This document shows, piece after piece, positions 51,116 through 61,500 of a DNA stretch of 64,000 nt. This stretch comes from Actinoplanes missouriensis 431 (lineage in GTDB: Bacteria; Actinomycetota; Actinomycetes; Mycobacteriales; Micromonosporaceae): assembly GCF_000284295.1 (NCBI RefSeq), contig NC_017093.1:5890001-5954000 (forward strand), read 5' to 3'. Numbering within the stretch: the stretch's first letter is position 1; every line of letters begins with the position of its first letter. A program made the position numbers and the translations under genes. The notes under the pieces were generated by a model. The model was not told the DNA's origin. It searched no databases and saw only the letters and a list, made by a program, of their open reading frames with translations.

Positions 51116-51823
51116 TCAGGGCTTGGGGTTGCCGTAGTAGGCGCCCGGACCGTGCTTGCGCTTGAAATGACGCTCCTGCAGGTGCTGCGGGATGACCGCC
51201 GCCGGGTTCAGCGCCAGCGTCTTCAGCGCCATCTCCGCCACCGCCTCGCAGATGATGCCGTGCTGCACCGACTTGATCGGGTCGCTCCCCCACGTGAACG
51301 GCCCATGGTTCGCCACCAGCGCGGCGGGCATCGCCTCCGCCGCCGCGTCGTCGCCGATCGTCTCGACGATGACGCGGCCGGTGTTGAGCTCGTAGTCGGT
51401 GGCGCACTCGTCGGCGGTCAGTCCACGGGTCACCGGGATCGGGCCGTTGAACGTGTCGGCGTGCGTGGTGCCGAGCAGCGGGATGTCGAGCCCGGCCTGC
51501 GCGAACGCGACAGCGTTGGTGGAGTGGGTGTGGGTGACGCCGCCGATCGAGGGCCAGGCCAGGTAGAACGCCCGATGTGACTCGCTGTCCACGGAGGGGC
51601 GCAGGTCGCCGGCGAGCACCTTGCCGGTCGCCAGGTCGACGGGCACCAGGTGGTCCTCGGTCAGATCGTCGTAGGCGACCCCGGACGGCTTGATCAGGTA
51701 GAGCCCGGCCTCACGGTCGATGCCGCTGACGTTTCCCCAGGTCAGCTGGGCGAGCCCGGCCTCCGGGATCATCTTGTTGGCCCGGAGCACGGCCCGGCGC
51801 AGCGCCTTCGACCCGTAAGTCAC
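51116..51823 (-). CDS. araD: L-ribulose-5-phosphate 4-epimerase
   Basis: A 235-residue class II aldolase-fold epimerase giving D-xylulose 5-phosphate. Motifs: LTWGNVSGIDRE (about 27-38), IKPSGVAYDDL, zinc-binding GGVTHTHSTNAVAF with two histidines near 95-97, ANHGPFTWG with a third near 171. GTG at 51823 has GGGGAG six bases in front; a start five codons earlier overlaps that site. It is unlinked from the araA operon but preceded by a matching operator word. Confidence 0.94.
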   Translation of the reverse strand: MTYGSKALRRAVLRANKMIPEAGLAQLTWGNVSGIDREAGLYLIKPSGVAYDDLTEDHLVPVDLATGKVLAGDLRPSVDSESHRAFYLAWPSIGGVTHTHSTNAVAFAQAGLDIPLLGTTHADTFNGPIPVTRGLTADECATDYELNTGRVIVETIGDDAAAEAMPAALVANHGPFTWGSDPIKSVQHGIICEAVAEMALKTLALNPAAVIPQHLQERHFKRKHGPGAYYGNPKP

Positions 51824-51847
51824 GTCATCTCCCCACACGCCCGCGAA

Positions 51848-51861
51848 TGTTAGCGCTCACC
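51848..51861. promoter_or_regulatory. LacI-type operator before araD
   Basis: TGTTAGCGCTCACC, matching 11 of the first 13 positions of the word at 49021, 24 bases upstream of the araD start. It indicates that araD belongs to the same regulon as the transporter-araA operon. Confidence 0.7.
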
Positions 51862-51901
51862 CTAACCGACCTCAGCGATCACCTGACAAGGGCCGGAAAC
51901 G

Positions 51902-52939
51902 CTAAGTTAACGCCAACACGGCTGACTCGACCCGGAGGCGCAGGGCGTCCGGCAGGGCCGCGTACCCGGCCGCCTCCGCCACCCGCTGCCCGCCGCTTCC
52001 GGCGGCGTAGGCCAGGAAGTCGCGGGTCAGCGCGGGCGTGCCGGTGCGGCACACGATCTCATAAGAGACCATGACGATCGGGTACGCGTAATCAGCCGTC
52101 CCGTCGTATCGCAGCTCGATCCGGAGGTCGTCGCCGATCCGCGCGTCAGCGATCGCCAGCCCGGCCGCCGAGTTCGACGGCGCGGTGAACGGCCCGTCCG
52201 CGTCGCCGACCTCCACCACCGGCAGGTCGTGGACGGTGGCGTAGGACCCTTCCACGTAGCCGATCGCCCCGTTGGTCCGGGCCACCGCGGCGACCACCCG
52301 GTGACTGCCCCGCTCCCCCGTCCCGCCGGGCGCCCGCCACGCGCTGCCACTGCCGTGCGGCCAGACCGGGCCGGCGGCCGCGGCCAGATAACGGGTGAAG
52401 TTGTCCGTCGTTCCCGAATCGTCCGAGCGGTGGATCGTACCGATGGGGGTGGAAGGGAGCGCAGCGACCGGATTGTCCTTCGCGATGGCCGGGTCGTTCC
52501 AGACCGTGACCGCGCCGCTGAAGATCTTGGCGATGGTCGCCGGCGTGAGCCGGAGCCGGTCCACGCCCGCCACGTTGAAGGCGAGCGCGATCGGGCCGGC
52601 GACCAGCGGAAGGTGCACGACCGGGCCACGGCACCGCTGCTCGGCCCGCTTCCGCCCGGCCGCGTCGAGGGGCGCGTCGGTGCCGGCGAAGTCCCCGGTC
52701 CCGTCCGCGAACGCGCGCACCCCGGCCCCCGAGCCGGTGCTCGCGTAGTCGATCGACGCGGCGGGACAGGCGATCTGGTACGCCTTCATCCACGCCTGCA
52801 GCACGCTGGTCTGCGCCGACGAGCCCTGCCCGGCGGTCGTCCCGGCGCCGCAGGCAACCGGCTCCGGGGCCGGCTCGGGAGCCGCCGTGCAGCCGGCCAC
52901 CGCGAGCAGCAGGGCCAGAAGGACCGGAACGGCTCTCAT
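51902..52939 (-). CDS. PstS-like substrate-binding lipoprotein
   Basis: A 345-residue exported lipoprotein (lipobox VAGCTA, Cys17). The body is a PstS-like type II binding fold: SIDYASTGSGAGVRAFADGTGDFAGTDAPLD and IGTIHRSDDSGTTDNFTRYL are the phosphate-binding signature loops. No pstC, pstA or pstB is next to it; its ATG instead overlaps (ATGA) the stop of a four-helix membrane protein. A sensing rather than transport role is therefore likely. Ligand probably phosphate or a similar anion, but the missing transporter makes this open. Confidence 0.87.
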   Translation of the reverse strand: MRAVPVLLALLLAVAGCTAAPEPAPEPVACGAGTTAGQGSSAQTSVLQAWMKAYQIACPAASIDYASTGSGAGVRAFADGTGDFAGTDAPLDAAGRKRAEQRCRGPVVHLPLVAGPIALAFNVAGVDRLRLTPATIAKIFSGAVTVWNDPAIAKDNPVAALPSTPIGTIHRSDDSGTTDNFTRYLAAAAGPVWPHGSGSAWRAPGGTGERGSHRVVAAVARTNGAIGYVEGSYATVHDLPVVEVGDADGPFTAPSNSAAGLAIADARIGDDLRIELRYDGTADYAYPIVMVSYEIVCRTGTPALTRDFLAYAAGSGGQRVAEAAGYAALPDALRLRVESAVLALT

Positions 52940-54189
52940 CGGTACTCCGCCAATCGCCGTCGCACGCCGATCGGAATCAGCAGGATGACCAGGACGAGCA
53001 GCGTCACCGGGACGGTGACCGCGCCGGTCAGGGTGCGTTCCGCATCGGCCAGGCCCCGATCGAACTCGGCCTTGCTCGCGTCGGTGGCCGCGGCGAGCGC
53101 CGCGTCGAAGTACGCGAAGTCGAACGCCGCGTCGCCCCGCCGGATCCCGGTGAGTGCGGTGACCGCCTGGTCCCGCTTGCCGTGATCGGCGAGGGCGAGG
53201 ATCCGTTCGTGACCGCGCTGGTAGGCCACCCACCGCTGCCCGGCGTCCCCATCCAGCGCGGCGAGCAGCTTCGCCTTCCACGTGAAGTCGTCCCGGTACG
53301 CACCGAGGTTGCCGCTGACCAGGTAGCGGCTGGTGTCGGCGGCCGCGTCGTAACCGATCGCCCGCAGTTCGGACAGTTCCAGGTAGGGCCGCAGGCCGCC
53401 GGCCCGAGCCTCGGTGAGGCGGCTCTGCTGCGCGCCGAGCACCACCGTGACGCCTGCGAGCAGGAGCAGGGTCAGCGCGGTGGCGGCGATCAGGGCCGGG
53501 TTCCACAGCCGGCGGAACCGGCGGGCCAGCCACACCTGCAGGGTCACCAGCAGCACCAGCAGGGCGCCGCCGAGCAGCACGACCACGCCGCTCGCGGTCG
53601 CTTCGGTGGAACTCTTCGCCGCGTACGCCCGATCCAGCCGGTCCTCGGCGGTGAGCCGGAGCCGGCGGGCGTCCGGGAGCAGCCGAAGGTGCAGCACGGT
53701 GGTGGCCTGCGTGTAGTAGCCGAGCGCCTCACCCGCGGAGTGCGGTTGGGCGGCCAGGGCCTGACCGACCCGCTGGCGGTAGACGGCGAGCCCGTCGAGG
53801 AGGTCGAGCACGAGCCGCCGTTCGGTGTCCGTGAACGAGCCCGACGAGGAGGCCTCCATGCAACGCTGCAGGCCGGCATCGACCTGGCGGCCCCGCTCCC
53901 GGTACGCGGCGAGCGCGTCGAGGCGGCTGCCCGCGAGCGCGTCGCTCTCCGCGGTCAGCAGGATCCGGGTGGTCTGCGCGTCCAGGTCGCTCAGTGCGAA
54001 GTAGAGATCGGCCGTGGTGGCGGCCTGCGGGGCCGCCTCGTGACCGATCACCCGTACCTGATCCTGGATCGTCGCCATCACCGGGCCGGCGGCGAGCAGC
54101 AGAGCGGCGGCGGCACCGGCCGCCAGCACGGTGAGCAGCTTCAGGCGGACGGGGGTGTCGCGCCGGACGGCGTTGCTGATGGCTTCCAT
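52936..54189 (-). CDS. Membrane protein with two external helical domains, partner of the PstS-like lipoprotein
   Basis: A 417-residue protein of unknown exact role. Four hydrophobic helices at about 18-39, 201-221, 231-252 and 392-410 enclose two extracellular, helix-rich domains of 140-160 residues that look alike (ALSDLDAQTTRILL... with ...YRERGRQVD, and ELSELRAIGYDAAADTSRYLV... with ...YRDDFTWKAK), suggesting internal duplication. This topology and the coupled binding lipoprotein recall the GlnX-GlnH sensory pair of mycobacteria. No kinase domain or kinase gene is adjacent. The start is uncertain: GTG/ATG candidates lie at 54228 and 54303. Confidence 0.72.
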   Translation of the reverse strand: MEAISNAVRRDTPVRLKLLTVLAAGAAAALLLAAGPVMATIQDQVRVIGHEAAPQAATTADLYFALSDLDAQTTRILLTAESDALAGSRLDALAAYRERGRQVDAGLQRCMEASSSGSFTDTERRLVLDLLDGLAVYRQRVGQALAAQPHSAGEALGYYTQATTVLHLRLLPDARRLRLTAEDRLDRAYAAKSSTEATASGVVVLLGGALLVLLVTLQVWLARRFRRLWNPALIAATALTLLLLAGVTVVLGAQQSRLTEARAGGLRPYLELSELRAIGYDAAADTSRYLVSGNLGAYRDDFTWKAKLLAALDGDAGQRWVAYQRGHERILALADHGKRDQAVTALTGIRRGDAAFDFAYFDAALAAATDASKAEFDRGLADAERTLTGAVTVPVTLLVLVILLIPIGVRRRLAEYR

Positions 54190-54262
54190 GACCACGGCCA
54201 CGCCGTCACGGTAGGCACTCGTCACCATCGGCGAATCACCGCAAACCGTCGCGAAGGGACAG

Positions 54263-54291
54263 GTGCGCCCCGGCTCTTCACCGGGACGCAC
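54263..54291 (-). terminator. Terminator of the phytase-type esterase gene
   Basis: GTGCGCCCCGG (54263-54273) pairs with 54281-54291 with one mismatch around CTCTTCA, just past the stop codon. Confidence 0.65.
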
Positions 54292-54303
54292 CCTGAAGTT
54301 CAC

Positions 54304-55500
54304 TCAGCGGAGGACCCGCTTGTCCGGGTGCAGCGACTCGGGCAGCGCGATGGTGATCCACTCGTTGTTGTCGGCGGCACCGGCGGCGCGGCCGGAGGAG
54401 AACGGGAAGTTGTTGTCGTTCAGCACCGCGATGGTCTTGTCGTCCAGGATCACCACGTCCTCGATGGTCTGGAACGGGAAGGTGAACGTGGTGCCGAAAC
54501 CGCCCAGCCGGCGCGGGTTGGCGATGTTCATCAGGTCGACGACGAGCTTCTTGGCGAGCATGCCGTTGGAGCGCTTGGTGGCCAGGTAGATCTTCTTGTG
54601 CACCGCGGTGGCGCCCTGGCCGCCGTCCCGCTCGATGATCAGGAAGCGGTCCTTGTCGACGGCGATCGCGTCACCGATGGCGTGCGACGGCGAGTCGAGC
54701 TGGTAGGTCCAGCGCTTGCCGGTGTACTTGCGGGTGCGCAGGTCGAACTGGTTGAGCCGCAGGCTGCCGGCGGTGTCACCGGTGACCGTGCCCTCCAGCA
54801 GCGGGTAGAGGTACCGGCCGTCGGGCGACGCGGCCATGCCCTCGAAGCCCTTGCTGCCGCCCAGGGTCGCGGGCACGCCGGTCCGGGCCGCGGTCTCCGG
54901 CGCCACCACGCCGTCGAGCGGCGCGGGCGCGGCGAGCAGGCGCCCGGCACGGTCGAAGTGCATCAGGTACGGGCCGAACTCGTCACCGATCCAGTACGAG
55001 CCGTCCTTCGCCTTGACGATCGACTCCACGTCGAAGTCGGCGCCGGTCAGGACCCGGTCCGCGCGGGTCAGCTTCCACGGCACGAAACCGTCCGGGTCGG
55101 TCAGGTTGACGCCGCCGAGCACGTCCACGGAGTTGTCCCGGAACACCGGCGCGAGACGCTGGACGCGGAGCAGGAAGTCACCCGAGTTGGCCTGGTTGCC
55201 GTACCCGTTGTCGGAGAGCACGTCGAACGTGCCGTCACCGTTGTCGGCGATCCCGGAGAAGCCCTGCACCGGCTGGTCCGCGAAGGGCGCGGTGAAGCCG
55301 TTCAGGTTGCCGGTGACCAGGCTGCCGGACGGCTCGCTGCCCGGCACGAACGTCCCGGCGGGCAGCGAGGCCCAGCCGGTCAGGGTCGGGGTGGTGACCC
55401 GGGAGTGGTGACCGCCGGCCACCGAGGCGGTCCCGGCCAGGGTCACGGTGAGCGCGACGGCGCCGGCGCCCGCCAGCGCACGTTTGATGATCTTTCCCAT
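54304..55500 (-). CDS. Secreted esterase-like/phytase-like beta-propeller protein
   Basis: A 398-residue exported protein. Signal peptide about 1-29; then repeats of a propeller fold with FSGIADNGDGTFDVLSDNGYGNQANSGDFLLRV, FDVESIVKAKDGSYWIGDEFGPYLMHFD and GFEGMAASPDGRYLYPLLEG, which are hallmarks of the esterase-like phytase domain family. Conserved acidic residues suggest calcium-dependent phosphoesterase activity, but activity is unproven for most members. The proximity to a PstS-like lipoprotein could point to phosphate scavenging. Confidence 0.85.
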   Translation of the reverse strand: MGKIIKRALAGAGAVALTVTLAGTASVAGGHHSRVTTPTLTGWASLPAGTFVPGSEPSGSLVTGNLNGFTAPFADQPVQGFSGIADNGDGTFDVLSDNGYGNQANSGDFLLRVQRLAPVFRDNSVDVLGGVNLTDPDGFVPWKLTRADRVLTGADFDVESIVKAKDGSYWIGDEFGPYLMHFDRAGRLLAAPAPLDGVVAPETAARTGVPATLGGSKGFEGMAASPDGRYLYPLLEGTVTGDTAGSLRLNQFDLRTRKYTGKRWTYQLDSPSHAIGDAIAVDKDRFLIIERDGGQGATAVHKKIYLATKRSNGMLAKKLVVDLMNIANPRRLGGFGTTFTFPFQTIEDVVILDDKTIAVLNDNNFPFSSGRAAGAADNNEWITIALPESLHPDKRVLR

Positions 55501-55536
55501 GTGGCCGGACGGTAGGGCTCCCGGGTGAACCCCGTT

Positions 55537-58500
55537 TCACTTCCGGCTGGCCGCCGACCGTCGCGGCCGTGACGCCTTCTTTCCTTTCGCGGCCTCGTGG
55601 TGGGGCAGGGTGGTCGCGTCCGGCAGGCCGTGCGCAGTGGCCAGCCCATCCGCCTGGTGGATCAGGTGTCCCTCGTCGACCAGGTCCGCGATCAGCGTGG
55701 TGAGCCGGGCGTCCACCTCGGGCGATCGGCGCGCGGCCCAGCCGTAGAGCCGGCCGGTGGCGGCCAGCAGCTGGTCCACGGTGAGCACGCCACCGTCGTG
55801 GACCAGGTGTTCCAGGGCCACCCGCAGCTCGGCGTCGGCGATCTGGTCGGCCTTGCGGGCCACGTCCTCGGCCCGGAACCGGACCATCGGCACGAGCTGG
55901 CCGGGGTCGCTCAGGAACGTGCCGTCCCAGGCAAGCCCGGCATCGGTGATCGACTCTTCGATGGCCGCCCGGGCCTGCTTGGTGATCCGGGCGAGACCCC
56001 ACTGCTCGCGCATCCGCTGCAACGCGATCGCGATGTGCACGGGTCCCTCCACCTGCGCCAGCTGCCGCACGGCGTCGATCAGCTGCAGGCGGGTGTCCGG
56101 GTCGGTCAGTCCGGCGCCGGCCGGGAGGGGCTCCAGCTCCGCTTTCTGGTACGGGACGGCCCACTGCTCGCTGAGGTGCGCGGCGACCGGGATCTCCTCC
56201 TCGGCCGGTTCCGGCTCCTCCTGGTGCTCCGGCTCGGGATACTCGGCCTGCGGCTGCTCGTGGTATTCCGGCTCGTAGGGCTGCTCGTGCCCGGCGACCG
56301 GGTGCATGTCGACCGGGTCGATCTCGGCGCGGTGCAGCTGCTCGAAGATCGCCGGGACGACGACGTGCTCGTAGTCGCTGACCGCGGCCACCACGTCGGG
56401 CTGGCCCTCGAACGACACGGCCTCGCGCTCGGCGTCCTCCACTCCGGCGAGGTAGGCGCCGGCCTCGTCGATCAGGTAGTCGGAGGCCAGGTACCACGGC
56501 TCGGGGCCGGCCGGCTCGTCGTACTGGTAGACCGGTCCGGCCGCGGCCGCCGCCTGTTCCGCGCTGATCTCGATGGTGACCTCGGGGCTCTCCACCGGCT
56601 CGGGCTCGCGGACCGCGTACACCTCGGGCTCGGTCTCGGCGTACACCTCGGGTTCGGTGACCGCGTACACCTCGGGCTCGGTGTGCGCGTAGACCTCGGC
56701 GAACGCCTCGGCGAAGGCCTCCTCCTCGGCATCGGCCTCGGCGAACACCTCGGCCAGCCCGTCGTCGGCCAGCGGCTCGACCGACTCCAGCGACTCGATC
56801 GGGTCCTGCGACTCGACCGGCTCCCCGGCGGCCTCGGCCACCGGGCTCTCGTCGCCGGTCAGCTCCGGCGCCGGCTCGGCGGGGTACTCGGCGAGGGCCT
56901 CGTCGATGGCGATCCGCAGCCGCTGCTCCTCGTGCTCGCGGTCCAGGTACCAGGCCGTGCCCCAGATCCGGTGCAGCCGCCAGCCCAGCCCCTGCAGGAC
57001 CTGCTCACGCAGGCGGTCCCGGTCCCGGGCGGCGGGCGCGGAATCGTACGTGGTGCCGTCGCACTCGATGCCGAGGACGTAGGGGGCGCTGCGCCGGGAC
57101 GAGAGGCGGACCGCCAGGTCGACCCGGAAAGCGCCGGTGCCGACCCGGGTCCGCACGTGATAGCCCCAGGCGGCGATCACGTCCCGCACCGAGTCCTCGA
57201 ACGGCGCCTGCGCGTCGGCCGCCGGATCCGTCAGCTCGAGCGCGTCCTCACCGCGTACCGCATAGTCCAGATAGGCGGCGAGATGCCGCACATTTTCGCG
57301 GTCCGCGAGGTCCCGGCCGCGCACCGAGGAGACCACCTCGAGGCGGCGGGCCGCGCGGGTCGTCGCGACGTTGAGCCGCCGCCACCCGTCCGCGCCGTCC
57401 AGGCCGCCCAGGTCCGTGCCGATCGCCAGGATCATCACGTCCCGCTCGTCGCCCTGCACCGCGTCGAGGTCCTTCACGAAGAAGCCGCGCAGCCGGTCGT
57501 CGTCCGGTGAGCCGACCATGTCGGCGACCGCGGCCTCGATCTCCCAGCGCAGCTCCGGCGTGCAGGTGACCACGCCGAGCGTACGGTCCGGGCGGGTGAC
57601 CAGGTGGTGCGCGACCCGGCTGGCGACCTCCTCGGCGAGCGACTCGTCGCCGTCGGCCCCGTACAGCTGCACACCCGAGTCCGGACCGGCCGGCGCGGCG
57701 GCCGGGAACGTGTTGAGCTGTCCCGCGTAGAAGCTGTGGTTGGCGAACGCGATGAGCGACTCGTGCCGGCTGCGGTAGTGCGTGGTCAGGTCCAGCACCG
57801 GGAACGCCCCGCAGTGGATGGCCAGGCCGAGGATGGACTGGCCGTCGCCGCCGGGCAGCGGCGCCGCCCCGAGCTGCCGGTCGTCACCCACCACGATCAT
57901 CGAGCTGGCCCGGTACGCGCAGGTGATCGCGTCCGCGACCGGCACCCGGGACGCCTCGTCGACGATCACGACGTCGAAGTAGAGGTCGGACGGGATCAGC
58001 CGGCTCACGTCGGCCGGGATGGTCAGCATGCACGGCTTCACCGCGAAGGTGGCGTTGCGGGTCTCGGCGAGCAGGTCCCGGACCGCCGGCCGGCGGCCCT
58101 GCTGCGCGGCGGCGGCCCGCAGCACCGCGGCCTCGGCGACCGCCGTGCCGGACGGCTGCATCTCGTCGACGGCGTTCATCACGTCGGCGGCCGCGGCCCG
58201 TTCCAGCAGCGTGTCCCAGAGCCGGAACTCGCGGATCAGCCGGTCCCGGGACGCCGCGTCGAGCGGGGGCAGCCGCTCGTCCTCGCGGATGATCATGTCG
58301 GCCCAGGACTGGAACAGCGCCCGTCCCAGCACCGGCAGCAGCTGGTCGACGGGCAGGTCCTCGTGCGCGCAGAACTCCACGACCGGGTCCAGGCCGTGCT
58401 CGCCGAGCACCGCCCGCGCCGCCTGGTAGTCGAACCACTCCTGCTGGCCGTGGCTGTCCTCGAGCAGCGCGGTGATCAGCTCGCGGGCGCTCTCGTGGTC

Positions 58501-61500
58501 GTCGAGGGTCGCGGTCAGCGACGGGTGCCGGCGCGGCGCGAAGGCCCGCAGGATCCAGTCCCGGGCGGCCTGCCACTCCGCGACCCGGGACGGCAGCGCG
58601 TCGGTGGGCCGGACCTCGGCGAGGGCGGCCGCCTGCTCCGGCGTGAACGCGATGTCGGCGCCGGCCCGTACCCGGCGTGCCTCGGACGCCCAGGACATCG
58701 CGCCGGCCAGGGCGTCCACGTCGGTCTGGGTGCCGCGGTAGAGCGGGCCGAGCACGTCGGCGTACTCGGCGGCGTTCGCGGTGAGCGCCGCCGCCGCGTC
58801 CGAGGCGGTTTCCCGGAGCAGGCCGATCGCGGCCGACTCGGCGAGCGTGAAGTCCCGCCCGGCCGCCGTGCTGTACGCCTGGACCAGGTCCGCGGCGGCG
58901 GTGAGCGGCTCCACGTGCGCCCGCAGCCAGGTGACCGCGTCGTGGATCGGTCCCGCGGCGAGTTGCGGCCGGGGCGCCGGCTCCGGCGGCGTGCGCAGCG
59001 CCGCGGTGAACCTGTCGAACTCCTTGCGCGCCTCGGTGACGATCCGGATGATCGCGCTGTTCGGGGTCGGCGCGCAGACCCGTTCGATGACGCCCGGCAG
59101 CGCCTCCGGCGGGGTGATCCGCAGCGCCTCCTCGGCGGTCTTCAGCGCCTCCTGGATCGCGTCGAAGTCGGTGTCCAGGTGCCGCCAGTGGCTGCCCAGG
59201 TTCCGGGCGTACTCCTGCTCGGCCTGCTCCAGCTCCCGGATCGACCGCTTCCAGGCGGCCGCCGCGGCGAGGTTGGCGACCGCGTCCGACCGCTTCACGT
59301 CGGTGCGCGCGATGCCGGCCGCGATCCGCTTGTCCCGCCGGTACGGCGCCCGCAGCTTGCGCATCCCCTTGTGCTGGGTGGCGAACCGCTCGGCGAGCTC
59401 GTCCACCGGCTCCACCAGCGCCGCGTCGTTGAAGTGCTCGCGCGCCCGGGACTCGGCGGCCTTCACCACGTCGACCGCGCGCTGCAGCACCCGGGCGGCG
59501 GCCCGCGCGGACGCCATCCCGGTGGTGTCGAACCAGGTCGGCTCCGGTTTGTCCGGCCGGCTCAGCAGGTCGACGATCGCTGCCACCCGGCCGATGTCGG
59601 TGAACGCGACGACGTTCGGCAGGCCGAGCCGGGCGGTGACCCGGTCCAGGCTGTGCTGGTGCTGCTCCAGGCGGTCGGCCTCCTCGGCGAACCGGCGGGC
59701 CAGGCCACGGGCCTGCGCCGAGGTCAGCGGCAGCAGCTCGACCGGTGGCGGGTTCAGGTGCACGAGCGTGGGCACGACCGGCAGCTTCGCCGGCGAGGGC
59801 AGCGCCGACCAGGTGACGCCGGCCTTCGCGCGGACCACCTCCTCCGCCCGGTGCAGCGACCGCAGGTGGGTGACCAGGCTCTCGGCCGCCTTCGCGACGG
59901 TCTCCAGGCTGTCCAGGGTGAGCCACTCGCCGGGCACCTCGGCGGGCCGGCGGGCGGCGTGGCCGACGAGCGTGGTCAGCGTGATCGCGTCGGACAGCGC
60001 CTGCGCGTCGAAGACGGCCGCGAGCCGGTCGCTGGCGACCGCCTCGACCAGGTGCTCCAGGGCGGCCTGTGCCTGGTGCAGGCGGGCGTCCAGGCGGTTA
60101 CGGTCGATCACGTCCCGCCAGAGGAAGTCGTCGCCCTCCAGCGCCGGACGCCAGGCGCGGCCCAGGCTCGCCGCGGCGTCCCGGACGCGCTGCAGCGACT
60201 GGGTGGTCAGCGGCACCGGCAGCGCCGACGGCACCGGACCGGCCGGGAGGTCGGTCATCTGCGCGCACATGCCGAGCACGTCGTGCAGCCGGTGGCCGAG
60301 CGGCTCGCGGACCTCGTTCATCGCCTCCGCGTACGCGTTCAGCCGGATCCGGTGCTGCCGCAGCTCCTCGCGTTCGTCGGTGGAGAGGCTGGGCGGCGGC
60401 AGCGGGATGAAGTCCAGCGCGGCGGCGAGCGTGGCGGCGACCTGCAGGCGGCCGATCCGGTCGCTGTGCAGCTCGAGGAGGTAGTCGTCGAGGCCGACCC
60501 GCCCGAGCCGCTCCTTCACGCCGTCCAGCGCGGCGGCCTTCTCGGAGACCAGCAGCACCCGCTTCCCGGCATGGATCAGGCAGGCGATCATGTTCGCCAC
60601 GGTCTGGGTCTTGCCGGTGCCGGGCGCGCCCCGCAGCACGAACGTGCGGCCGTCCACCGCCGCCGCGATCGCGGACCGCTGGGCGGCGTCGGCGTCCAGG
60701 ACCAGCGGGACGTCGTCCGGCGCGGCCAGCTCGTCGATGCGGCGCACCGGCACGGGCTCGAAACGCAGCGCGTCCGGCTGGGCGAGCGGGTCGGTGGCGA
60801 GGGCCCGGATCACCGGGTGGGCGAGGATCTGCCGCTCGTTCTCGACCAGGTCGGTGTACATCACCTCCCGCTGCACGTCGAAACGGGACAGCAGCACCGC
60901 CTCGTCGGAATGCCAGTCCGGATGCTCGCTGATCGCGGCGTCCAGGCGGGCCCAGAAGACGGTCAGGTCCAGGCCGGCGATGGTGTTCACGGCGGGGAGC
61001 TCGACGCCGTACGCGCGGAGCCGCACCGCCAGCGCCGGGTTCACGATCGGGTCGTCCGGGCGGGCCCGCAGCCGCGGGTAGTCGAGCGGGTCCGGGCAGA
61101 CCAGCTCGACCGGCAGGAGCAGGATCGGGCTGGCGAACTGCTGGCCGCCGTCCTGCCAGTGCAGTGATCCGAGCGCCAGGTAGAGCGCGGAGATGCCCTG
61201 TTCGTACTGGTCACGGCGGGCCGTGCGACGCAGCGCGTGCAGCGTCGCGTCCATGTCCGCGTCGATCATCTCGGTCTGGAAGACGTTCGCGGCACGCGGC
61301 CGCGGCCCTTCGGCCTGCTCCTCGATCCCGAGGAAGCCGCACTCCCGGCCCTGATGGAGAGCTTCGATGATGGTACGAGGGGTGGGGCTCACGATCGCCA
61401 CGACGCCCGGCCCCGAGGGATCCACGTCGATCAGCGGATTGCTGCCGGTGAAGTCCAGCAGACCGGCACGCCAGGACTCCAGCACTCCGCGAACCCGCGC

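Noticed and set aside
57604-61167. A plus-strand open frame of 1,187 codons
   Set aside because: Antisense shadow of the helicase-nuclease gene; composition is Arg/Gly/Val/Gln-rich and no fold or motif is visible.
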